DNA of 64,000 nucleotides from UBA817 sp049889215 (GTDB taxonomy: Bacteria; Margulisbacteria; Marinamargulisbacteria; UBA817): positions 37,343-101,342 of the forward strand of contig JBMHDV010000004.1 in the NCBI GenBank assembly GCA_049889215.1, written 5' to 3'. Below are positions 1 through 8,748 of this stretch, one piece after another. The stretch's first letter is position 1; every line of letters starts with the position of its first letter. The translations under genes were made by a program, and so were the position numbers. The notes under the pieces were generated by a model, which ran no database searches, had not been told where the DNA came from, and saw only the letters and a list, made by a program, of their open reading frames with translations.

Positions 1-854
1 CTTGCTTGAGGAAACCCTGCCTCTTCTACACTTAAGTTTCGAGTAACATACCCAGCCTTCAATGCCCCCGATATTTGATCCCATGCAAATATTGATTGTT
101 GCTTTGGTAGCGGAAATAATAAGCCACCTGAAGCTTCAGGTGATTTCAAAAATAACGTTCGTCCAATAACATCCAGTGGCATCTTTGGCGTGTTGTGCTG
201 AACACCCACAAATGCTTGAGCATCAACAAAAACAATATCTCTACCATACTGACACGACAAATCAGAGTTATTTGGGGCACACGTTCTTGATAGGTTAGCC
301 TCTAAGGAATGATCATCATTTAAACCGGACCCTTTGGCATTATAAATTCGCTTTCCATCTCCAGAAAACTTGGTGGCTTTTAATTCACCATTAATCATTA
401 GATCTGCAGAAGTTGAACTAGCCCCCCCAATACGAATTTGACGATTTAAATAATCAACATAAAACAGTTCATCGTCCATAAGTTGTAATGTTTTATCCGT
501 CAACTTAGATAAAACAGCCAATGATACTGACGAAATGGGTAAAAATATAATATCGTCTAATAACTCTAACTTAATACGTAAGTTCGGTTGATCAAAAACC
601 AATACATCATTTAATTGATCAACATCCAATACAATATTTACGTTCACCAAGCCATCTGCAATATGCTGATCTTGGGTTGATCTAAAATATTCATTATTTC
701 CACCATCGATAAATGACGAAGTTATTGGAATCGATTGTGTTGTTTGCAACGGTGCTTGGGTCGCATCATCAAATACAATCACCTGATAGGTAATCGTTTT
801 AGAAAAACCAAAAAGTGACATAAAAGCCAATAGAAACAGAATACGCTTAATCAT
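1..854 (-). CDS. Secreted fibre-like protein, N-terminal part (runs off window)
   Basis: An open frame of at least 284 codons reads from an ATG at 854 to the window edge with no stop. The first 20 or so residues (MIKRILFLLAFMSLFGFS) look like a Sec signal peptide. The ATG overlaps the TGA of the 1907-residue fibre gene upstream (ATGA), so the two are probably cotranslated. Around residue 160 it carries the F-x-GDG-x-x-x-x-x-x sequence (FSGDGKRIYNAKG) that recurs as F-[VI]-GDGS-x-L in the two complete fibre proteins of this window, so I infer a third member of the same secreted family. Function is unknown; the C-terminus is not visible. Confidence 0.75.
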   Translation of the reverse strand, partial: MIKRILFLLAFMSLFGFSKTITYQVIVFDDATQAPLQTTQSIPITSSFIDGGNNEYFRSTQDQHIADGLVNVNIVLDVDQLNDVLVFDQPNLRIKLELLDDIIFLPISSVSLAVLSKLTDKTLQLMDDELFYVDYLNRQIRIGGASSTSADLMINGELKATKFSGDGKRIYNAKGSGLNDDHSLEANLSRTCAPNNSDLSCQYGRDIVFVDAQAFVGVQHNTPKMPLDVIGRTLFLKSPEASGGLLFPLPKQQSIFAWDQISGALKAGYVTRNLSVEEAGFPQA

Positions 855-3800
855 GATTCTGCCACCTTTATAATATACCTTACGACCCGCGATTTTGGTC
901 GATTATCAAAATCATGACCGTGCTCTTCTGCTGAGGTATGCGAGTGATTCGTTGTCTCAGAGCTTCCATGTAAGCTTCCATGCCCCCCACCTTCAAACGT
1001 AATGTTATCATGACTATGATTATCATTAAAACTATGATTATGTGTTATACCTGGCTTTAAAACTGTATATTCTTCAGTATCGCCAACTTTTGATGATGCA
1101 TACGCAGTGGAGCTTGCGGTGGTTTTAGAACTAACACCACCCGATGCAAAGTCAATGGTATGCTTATGCTTACCGTCATCAACGGTGTGAGAATGACCTA
1201 CTGATGTATGCGAGTGGTACGTATCACTCATTCTCTGATCTTTAACTCCACCACTAACAAAGTTGTTCTGGCCATCTTTAACGTTATAGCTTGCATTAAC
1301 AGACTTCACATAGCGCCCATCCATATTGGGGCATCCATTCGATCCATTACATTCAGCCCACCCTGCAGGAATAGTACCTGAACTATTCCAAAGGATAATG
1401 ACACCAGTGGGCACTGATTGAAATTCATGAAACCCAGATGAATTTAATCGATCTGAAATAAGGTAGCTATCTGCATGCAGGTTCCCTTTAACATTCACAT
1501 CAAAGTTATCGATAGGGTCTGTATTTATCCCCACCTTATTATTTTTTATAATCAATTCAGCATTTGTAAATGAAGATGAGCCTACTTTTATTGATAACCC
1601 TTTTGAGGCTGTTCCAATAATTGCTTGATCACTACCATGTTTTAAATGAACTAACGCACTGGTCCCAGATTTAATTTCAAGCTGAACATCACGATCTGAA
1701 TCCATCACATGGAATGGTACCTGTGGCTGCCCGCCAACACCCAACCAAGCATCTGGTGATAAAATCAAATTCGGCTGCCAAGACCCGTCACGAAAGGCAT
1801 TCCACGAAAATCCATTATAACTATTAAACTTGAACCCAATATCCGCTTCTAATTGTTCGATAACATCATGTTTGTTTGATGGGTTATTCCGCTCTATTAA
1901 AAGTGAATCATCCATACCATTGCGAAGGGTTAATCGACCATTTTTAATTGATAAGTCTCCATTGGCTATAACACGTTCGTCTTGAATCACATTGGATGTT
2001 CCAACAAACAACCTATAGCTACCATCACCATTAATAAAAACCCCTTTAGGAATTTCTTCTGAATAACGTTCACCAACAATCACAGACCCACTCACTTCCA
2101 AATCATAAATTGGTAAAGTTGTCGCATCTAAACCAACGCCAACATTTCGGTTAACCGCTAAACTGTTGGAATGAACCTTTTCTTTAAAACCAATTGAAAC
2201 ATTTCCACTGACATCCAACGTATTTTTAATTTTGGAAGAAAAAATACCCAACTGACCTTGATCATTAAATTTTAAAGCCTGTTTATTTTGATTCACATAA
2301 AGTAGAAGGTCTGAAGAAGATTGCAGTTGTAAATTTGGATTAACAAATGAAACTGGTGTTCGTGTCCCTGTATCATCATACAAAACCCGAAATATATTTA
2401 ATGATTGATCTCGACCAAGTGTGATCGATGACCCTGTTGCACCATCAAATAGAACGGATGTTTTATCAAAAGGGTTGGATTGACCAATGTCAACCAAATA
2501 CGATGATGATTGTGCACCTAACAAAAACTGAGAGTCATTTTTTATTTCCAATAACCGCTCGAAAGAAGGATCGGTAAGACTATCCCCATGTCGTCCAAAT
2601 AATACAGAACTTTTTCTGGAGTTAAATCCAAGTCCATGTGAAGATCTCAAATAAATATTTTCAGATCCAACTAAATTGGATACGGTAATGCCTTCCGATG
2701 CAATGGCCTCATTTATAGAACTCGTACCAACAACCTCGAGCAAAGTTGTTGGAAAATTCGTATTAATACCGATTCTACCTGATTTGTAATAAATTTCACC
2801 TTCATCATAATAGTCAGTTGGGGCATCATCTGGATCTGGAATATCGACACTATTCCGTGTAACTTGCTCCCAACGAAAAGGAATACCTCGAAGCCCAGAT
2901 GCATCCCCTTTAATTTTTTCAGTTACCACAAAATCACCCTTTATCGTTAGGTCACTACTGATTTCCCCTCCAGAGATCAAATCATTAATCAGTTCAATTT
3001 GATCAAATGTTAATGCCCCATCCACCGACCGATCAACGATATTATTAGCACTAACAGTAATTCCCTTTCCAACAAGCCGTAATGGCGTATTACCAGTTGC
3101 CGTAAACACGGTACCATCAGGCAATTTAATCCGATTATAATAGGGTTTCGCAGCAATCTTTAACGGTGATTCTGCGGTATTTTGACCGCTAAACTCTAAC
3201 CCTGAGGCATCATTTATTTTAATTCGTTTCACCATACGAAGCGAATTATCACCAACATCATTTTTTACATCTAACGGAAATATTTTATCATCCAACGAAT
3301 TATAGATATCACCATCAACAATCATTGATCCCCCAACATCAAAACCAATCGCTTGATTTAGAATCTGTGAGATTGTTTGACGCTTATTTACTGCCACACC
3401 ATTTTTACCAACTTCCAAAGCAACATTTTCTTCAGCCGTCATGACATCAATAGTATTTGATGAATCAATCACCAATTCATTAGCATCCATAACCATTGCT
3501 GGATAAGATGTTTGACCATCAACCTCTTTAAAATATAAACCAGACTGATTCAATAAAGTAACCGGAGCTTTTATAGATAAATTAACCGACGGTGAATCAT
3601 CAAGAAAACCAATCATATTATTTTGTTGAATCTTTAGAACCGATGCATTGTTTCTTGTTAAATCCAAATCATCATCCACAGAGAGTGTCATTGCAAACGT
3701 TTCTCCATCTGAGTCAAACGAATTATCATTATTTTCATCAACCAAAAATTCAAGGCCATTAACTGAATTTTTCGCTGCATCTAATTGGAAAATTCGCTCT

Positions 3801-6574
3801 CTACTAGCACCCGGGTCTCTTACAAATAAATCATATTGCGCATTTGCTGTTACATTAATACCTACATTTGAATCTTTTGAAATTGATACATTTGGGGTTA
3901 CAAAATTACCTGATGTATAAATTTTAATTGGGGTTGGTTTCGTTGAATTGAATACAAGTCCCGAACGCTGCTGACCCAAATTATAAAAACCAAGCCCATA
4001 ACCATCTGAAACATGAACAGACCCGTTTTTGATATCAATATTTGAACGAAGCCACCTTGAACTTAACCCAAACATGGTCTCACCAGTATAGCTACGCTGC
4101 ACCCGAGCAAATAGTTGATCTTGTTGTTTAAAAAGAATATCTTTGCCCCAAGGGCCGGACTGAATTGTAAGGTTTCCATTATTCAATTGTTCGATCATTA
4201 CCGCTCGATCCTCCGCCTGGTCACCATAACAAATCCGGGAAGAATAATCATAAATACTACATGACCGAAAAAATTCATTCTTCAAATAGATACCAGCTTG
4301 TGATTCATCCCCAAAGGTCATCAAGGATTTAGATCCTAACCGTCCACCAACATAGAATGGCAACTCTGGGGATACCCCATCTCCCATAACAAGAATATTT
4401 TGGGAGCTCATTTTTAAAACGTCTACTTTATTTCCCATCGCATCATCCAATGAAATCAAAAACTGATTATTAACAACTTCCATACCACCACCGACAGATT
4501 GAGATTGAAGAAATGAGCCGTTTTGATAAACCCCTTGAAAATGAATACCAGGCGGATCAACTGAAATCGATAGTTTCTTTTCATCGGCCGTGGCAAGATC
4601 AGATAAATACGCCGCTGTTTGGTGATTATCATCAACAAATACTGACAATGTATTATCGGGCAACGAATAACCGCTCAAGGTTTCAGGAACATTAATGAGC
4701 ATATTATTTGAAGTGATGACTAATCGCTTTGACAACGCCACATTCATTAATCGGGAAGAGTGAGCCTCTTCATCAAATTGATCCACAAAACTTGGCACCC
4801 ACGCATCCCCATTCCATTTAAGGACCTGACCAATAATTACATTTTCTGATGCCATATGAAATGTTTTTGTTTGATCATCAAGTGCCAATGCACCCGTGGC
4901 ATTATACGTTGTATTAGTATCCACCATTTGAAGTGTTTGCCACTGACCGTCTTTATATACTTCAAACGTGTCGTCAAAATAACGAATCGTCCCTGAACTT
5001 GCAACAGCTTCACCACTTAAATGAATACTCCCGCTAACATTTAAAGATTCAATTAAGGAAGAGCGGTCAATTCCCATCTTTCCATCAAATACCAAATGAT
5101 TGGGTAAACTAGGAATTAACATTTGCCAGACACTCTCAGGGCTTTTTATATTTTTTATTAAAGATGCATCACCAATAAAGCCATCCGCAACAACCGACCC
5201 GCCAATCGCAAATTGGTTTCCACTTGGAACCGCATTTAAACCAACCCCATTATCTGCTTGAATTTGGATACTTCCTGAAACAGCTGATTGTGAATATTGA
5301 TCTGTTAATCCAAAAACAACTGCATTAGCGTGCGATTCATCAACACGTACTTTTTGACCAAAAGCTATCGAGCCAGGGGCATTCAATTCATGATTATTTC
5401 CACCCAACACCATGGCTCCATCACCGCGAACTACATTTTGAAACCCAGATACTATCGAGCCTTGACCATATGATTTATTATCAAAACCGCCCAAAACCAG
5501 TGCATCTTGACTCGCTTGGTTTTGCATTCCACCAAGGATTACTGAATTTGAGGTTATGATTAAATTTTTCTGACCACCAGAAATAATCGAATCCGGGCCC
5601 AAGATTTCATTTTCTGAACCGCCACCAATAATGGATGAATCTGCAACAACTCGATTATAGTAACCACCTGTAATAATAGAATATTTGCCTGACGCAACCC
5701 CAGAAAACCCCATCGAAATTGAATGATCACCACTAACATCATCATCCCAATAATTGGACGCCGTATAACCTATTCGAAGAATATCACGATCACCATGCCA
5801 CATCCATCGAGAGCCAGCTCCTGAGAATATATTAGATGTCGCCATTGAATTAGCTTGTAATAATAACGAACCATACGTTGTTAAATGTGCATGTGGCGTA
5901 CCAATTGTTGTTGGAGCGCCAATGAGGACGCGGCCAGTTGCATTAACCGTAACAATATTAAATTGCCCATTTTCAGATGATAACGAGTTATAATTATCTT
6001 CACCTTGATATCTTAAGTTAAATAACCTAGACCCATCACCAATAAATACACCTGTTGCATTTGCAGTTCCAACAATATCAAGCATGGATTCCGGAGTTGC
6101 TTTTCCAACACCAAAACGCTGATTTGAATAATCAATCGAAAATTTATTAGAATCAATAAATCGGTTCGTACGCAACGCATTTGATGACTTTACAACGTAG
6201 GGTATTGAGGCCAAAGGTAGTTCAGTAACCAATTCTTCATCAAATTGAATACGAATGTATATCGTATTACCTAGCTCAAAAAATGGAATTAATTCATCAG
6301 AAACATCCAAATTTGTTTGAAAATAATTATTTGTAACATCGATCTCTTTTTGAATTGATACAGTTGGAACCATTTGTGATTTTTCATACAAAATAATCTC
6401 AGAAATAAACCGATTATTGATTTGTCGAAATGGGGATGGGGTCAAGATGCCATCCAATGAAATTTGAGTTGGCGCAGTCGCTTCAGTTGAATATGTAACC
6501 GCAGCCGACCCATCCAATGAGAATATGGTGCAATTAATAAAAATAAGTAGAAAAGCTGATTTTATAAGGTTCAT
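851..6574 (-). CDS. Giant secreted head-repeat fibre with C-terminal tail-collar domain
   Basis: 1907 residues starting with a signal peptide (SAFLLIFINCTIFSLDGSAA). Residues about 281-425 hold serial head repeats like those of trimeric YadA-type heads (SIITGG, SIIGGG, SIISGG, SVILGG, ALVLGG, AMVLGG, each 14-16 residues apart). Long stretches repeat the pattern VGIN-x-P-x-x-x-LDV-x-G followed by GDGS-x-L, as in tail-fibre-like proteins. Residues about 1724-1907 match a phage tail-collar domain: IPAGWAECNG, then CPNMDGRYVK, seven HxH motifs, and a terminal NRPKSRVVRYIIKV. There is no autotransporter barrel or membrane anchor. GGTGA lies upstream of the ATG. Inference: a trimeric surface or released fibre with a metal-binding tip, possibly an adhesin. 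The ligand cannot be told. Confidence 0.8.
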   Translation of the reverse strand: MNLIKSAFLLIFINCTIFSLDGSAAVTYSTEATAPTQISLDGILTPSPFRQINNRFISEIILYEKSQMVPTVSIQKEIDVTNNYFQTNLDVSDELIPFFELGNTIYIRIQFDEELVTELPLASIPYVVKSSNALRTNRFIDSNKFSIDYSNQRFGVGKATPESMLDIVGTANATGVFIGDGSRLFNLRYQGEDNYNSLSSENGQFNIVTVNATGRVLIGAPTTIGTPHAHLTTYGSLLLQANSMATSNIFSGAGSRWMWHGDRDILRIGYTASNYWDDDVSGDHSISMGFSGVASGKYSIITGGYYNRVVADSSIIGGGSENEILGPDSIISGGQKNLIITSNSVILGGMQNQASQDALVLGGFDNKSYGQGSIVSGFQNVVRGDGAMVLGGNNHELNAPGSIAFGQKVRVDESHANAVVFGLTDQYSQSAVSGSIQIQADNGVGLNAVPSGNQFAIGGSVVADGFIGDASLIKNIKSPESVWQMLIPSLPNHLVFDGKMGIDRSSLIESLNVSGSIHLSGEAVASSGTIRYFDDTFEVYKDGQWQTLQMVDTNTTYNATGALALDDQTKTFHMASENVIIGQVLKWNGDAWVPSFVDQFDEEAHSSRLMNVALSKRLVITSNNMLINVPETLSGYSLPDNTLSVFVDDNHQTAAYLSDLATADEKKLSISVDPPGIHFQGVYQNGSFLQSQSVGGGMEVVNNQFLISLDDAMGNKVDVLKMSSQNILVMGDGVSPELPFYVGGRLGSKSLMTFGDESQAGIYLKNEFFRSCSIYDYSSRICYGDQAEDRAVMIEQLNNGNLTIQSGPWGKDILFKQQDQLFARVQRSYTGETMFGLSSRWLRSNIDIKNGSVHVSDGYGLGFYNLGQQRSGLVFNSTKPTPIKIYTSGNFVTPNVSISKDSNVGINVTANAQYDLFVRDPGASRERIFQLDAAKNSVNGLEFLVDENNDNSFDSDGETFAMTLSVDDDLDLTRNNASVLKIQQNNMIGFLDDSPSVNLSIKAPVTLLNQSGLYFKEVDGQTSYPAMVMDANELVIDSSNTIDVMTAEENVALEVGKNGVAVNKRQTISQILNQAIGFDVGGSMIVDGDIYNSLDDKIFPLDVKNDVGDNSLRMVKRIKINDASGLEFSGQNTAESPLKIAAKPYYNRIKLPDGTVFTATGNTPLRLVGKGITVSANNIVDRSVDGALTFDQIELINDLISGGEISSDLTIKGDFVVTEKIKGDASGLRGIPFRWEQVTRNSVDIPDPDDAPTDYYDEGEIYYKSGRIGINTNFPTTLLEVVGTSSINEAIASEGITVSNLVGSENIYLRSSHGLGFNSRKSSVLFGRHGDSLTDPSFERLLEIKNDSQFLLGAQSSSYLVDIGQSNPFDKTSVLFDGATGSSITLGRDQSLNIFRVLYDDTGTRTPVSFVNPNLQLQSSSDLLLYVNQNKQALKFNDQGQLGIFSSKIKNTLDVSGNVSIGFKEKVHSNSLAVNRNVGVGLDATTLPIYDLEVSGSVIVGERYSEEIPKGVFINGDGSYRLFVGTSNVIQDERVIANGDLSIKNGRLTLRNGMDDSLLIERNNPSNKHDVIEQLEADIGFKFNSYNGFSWNAFRDGSWQPNLILSPDAWLGVGGQPQVPFHVMDSDRDVQLEIKSGTSALVHLKHGSDQAIIGTASKGLSIKVGSSSFTNAELIIKNNKVGINTDPIDNFDVNVKGNLHADSYLISDRLNSSGFHEFQSVPTGVIILWNSSGTIPAGWAECNGSNGCPNMDGRYVKSVNASYNVKDGQNNFVSGGVKDQRMSDTYHSHTSVGHSHTVDDGKHKHTIDFASGGVSSKTTASSTAYASSKVGDTEEYTVLKPGITHNHSFNDNHSHDNITFEGGGHGSLHGSSETTNHSHTSAEEHGHDFDNRPKSRVVRYIIKVAES

Positions 6575-6652
6575 GAATTCACCATTATGTTATTCCCGTT
6601 TTTTCACATCTTTAAACATAATTTAAGTTCATTTTTGACGATTGATCTGGCT

Positions 6653-6688
6653 AAAAAAAAAAGGGGTATTTTACTAAATAAAACCACT
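6653..6688 (-). terminator. Possible intrinsic terminator after the glycosyltransferase gene
   Basis: Read on the minus strand, an imperfect stem (GGTTTTA paired with TAAAA-CC around an ATTTAG loop) is followed by CCCC and ten T residues (A run at 6653-6662 on the plus strand). It sits between the glycosyltransferase stop and the next fibre gene, which would split the region into two transcripts. The pairing is imperfect, so this is tentative. Confidence 0.4.
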
Positions 6689-6778
6689 TTTAATTAATAG
6701 CCGAACATCGTCTTTAACGATTTCTTCGAAAGTTATAAAATCAAAGAATAATTTAACTTAAAACATTATCTGAGGAAA

Positions 6779-8008
6779 TTAAGCCAAAAAATCTATTAAT
6801 TTATGACATTTCTCATCGACAGATCGCAGCCTTAAATCAAATTTTTGATGAATATTCGCCAATTTTTTTCGGTAATTTCCATGCGCCTGTAAACACATGT
6901 GTCTTTTTAATGTTAAATAAAGGTCTTCAGACGACGAAACAATCGGAAAAATATCATTAAAATCATCAAAATTCGAATAAATACCATCGTCGTATAATTC
7001 GAAAATAATGCTTGGTACTCGTGCATATAAAAGATCCGTCAATAAGGATGATTTACATAAAGTAATTGCTAAATCAGCTTGTTGAATAGTAGATTCTAAA
7101 TCCTCAGAAATAATAAATTCGTCAATTGAATATGTTTTTGCCAATCCGTAGTAAAATCCTCGTGTTTGATAGGCATTTTGTTCCAATTTTGGATGATTTT
7201 TTAATATTATTCTTAACGGTTTTATTTTTGACAAATCACTCAAAAGCAAAAATAATTGATCAAAAAATGTCATTAATTTAAACTCATTTTGAAAAATATT
7301 TTCAAATCTCCCCATACCTAACCAAGTATTAAAAATCGCGATGGTAAACATATTATTATCTCGTTTAACACAATCATTTGGCACAATCATATTATCTAAT
7401 GGTAAGCCGGTTTCAATAATTTGTGTTTGAGATTGATTAAGTTGATTACATTGATAACGCCAATGTCGAGAAGTGAGTTGGTTTTCCGAAATAATATAAT
7501 CAGGAAATTTGAGCTCTGATGACGGAATCATTGTATTCGTACCCAGAATATTAACAGGAAAAAAATTCGGCGCATGTTCCAAAAATATGGATTTCACATT
7601 CATTTCACGTGCCAAATCAATCAAATACATTTCTGATGTACAAATAAAAAGATAGTCAACATCATGGTTAACTAGCATCTCTTTAACCAAGTGATAACGT
7701 GCAATCATCTCTAAAAAACAATCATTCAAAAAATCATGCATGGTATCATCAATTTCCCTATCAACAAAGTGCTTTAAATATGACTCTACATAGGTAAAAT
7801 AGTCATCTCTTTCCGAATTATAAATAGAAAAAAGGTCATGTTTTGAGTATGGTTTTTGCTTATAAAAACAAATGTTTTTTTTACACGAAAAATGTCTTGA
7901 ATCAATATTTGTAACAAAATTAAAATGATGTATAAAATGTCTTGTTAGTGATTGAAAACGGTTGAAAATAAAACCAGAATTTCTGGGTGAGTACATTATC
8001 GTTTTCAT
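6779..8008 (-). CDS. GT-B-like glycosyltransferase/CDP-glycerol transferase-like protein
   Basis: 409 residues, no signal peptide. The C-terminal half shows the layout of GT-B polymerases of the capsule/teichoic type: ETGLPLDN (about residue 210), a strand-turn RIILKNHPKLEQ, and then STIQQADLAITLCKSSLLTDLLYARVP, where the nucleotide-sugar-binding Rossmann half normally has its S/T-x-x-E-A-x-x-x-x-P segment. The N-terminal half (SEMYLIDLAREMNVKSIFLEH) resembles the acceptor domain. Its start overlaps the stop of the upstream zinc-ribbon gene by ATGA, and both lie between two fibre genes, so glycosylation of the fibres or of a surface polymer is a reasonable inference. Donor and acceptor are unknown. 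Confidence 0.5.
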   Translation of the reverse strand: MKTIMYSPRNSGFIFNRFQSLTRHFIHHFNFVTNIDSRHFSCKKNICFYKQKPYSKHDLFSIYNSERDDYFTYVESYLKHFVDREIDDTMHDFLNDCFLEMIARYHLVKEMLVNHDVDYLFICTSEMYLIDLAREMNVKSIFLEHAPNFFPVNILGTNTMIPSSELKFPDYIISENQLTSRHWRYQCNQLNQSQTQIIETGLPLDNMIVPNDCVKRDNNMFTIAIFNTWLGMGRFENIFQNEFKLMTFFDQLFLLLSDLSKIKPLRIILKNHPKLEQNAYQTRGFYYGLAKTYSIDEFIISEDLESTIQQADLAITLCKSSLLTDLLYARVPSIIFELYDDGIYSNFDDFNDIFPIVSSSEDLYLTLKRHMCLQAHGNYRKKLANIHQKFDLRLRSVDEKCHKLIDFLA

Positions 8009-8673
8009 CTAAAGTTTCCACCAACCATTAATTGAACTAAAAAATCGTTGTAACTCATCAACAACTTGGGAATCAATGGTGATATTGATGTTGTAAATGA
8101 CCAAGATGCAGTATTAATTGTTGGAAATGTATATTTAGAAGACTCTAAAAATGATTCAATCATCGCCGAGTTAAATGAAAAAGAATTGAAACAACAGGGG
8201 CATGGCCCATAAAAATCTACCAATAATGTTACATCCGTACTTATTTCAAATTCATGGTCACAATGGTCACATTGACCTTTAAAAATATAGGATGTCATCG
8301 GGAAAATAGAAACATAAATACTCTCAATACGAAATGGTTTAACCACCTTTTCATGTGCCTTAAACGCACCGTAAAATTCCTTAACCACCGCCAATGAACT
8401 TGAGTGTGGAAAATGATAGCCCAACTCACAAATTAAAAACTGGCCCATCGAATTTAATTTTGTTGGCTTCATTTTTTGGATGTAAGTTAAAAAAAAGGTC
8501 AAACTCTCATTATATTGATAGCGAGAAAATTGGATAAACGCAAAGTCAAGTAACATTGGAATACGTTTTTCATTTGAAAGCTTAAAGAAATAATCAGTAG
8601 CGGCACTATAATTTCCAGCCAATCGATAAGCCTCAACCGGATTCGTTTTTCCCATATCAATTAATCTTAGCAC
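8005..8673 (-). CDS. Unrecognised protein with CxxC zinc-ribbon-like pairs
   Basis: 222 residues from a GTG at 8673; an ATG at 8655 (MGKTNPVEAY) is an alternative start, and neither has a strong ribosome binding site. The N-terminal half is helical with repeats that look TPR-like (AYRLAGNYSAATDYFFKL, then a second pair around FSRYQYNESLTFFL). Around residue 140-165 are the pairs CDHCDHE and CPCCFNS, separated by about 20 residues, as in a zinc ribbon. Translationally coupled to the following glycosyltransferase by an ATGA overlap. I do not recognise the family; a partner of the glycosyltransferase is the simplest guess. Confidence 0.6.
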   Translation of the reverse strand: MLRLIDMGKTNPVEAYRLAGNYSAATDYFFKLSNEKRIPMLLDFAFIQFSRYQYNESLTFFLTYIQKMKPTKLNSMGQFLICELGYHFPHSSSLAVVKEFYGAFKAHEKVVKPFRIESIYVSIFPMTSYIFKGQCDHCDHEFEISTDVTLLVDFYGPCPCCFNSFSFNSAMIESFLESSKYTFPTINTASWSFTTSISPLIPKLLMSYNDFLVQLMVGGNFR

Positions 8674-8748
8674 AGTTCTTTATTAGAATGTGACACTTAC
8701 CTACACAATACGGCTTGCCATAATTCGGTCATAAATAAACAAACAATT

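Noticed and set aside
851..1425. Prophage or tailocin region
   Set aside because: Only a collar-type domain fused to a signal-peptide-bearing protein is present; there are no capsid, terminase, portal or lysis genes.
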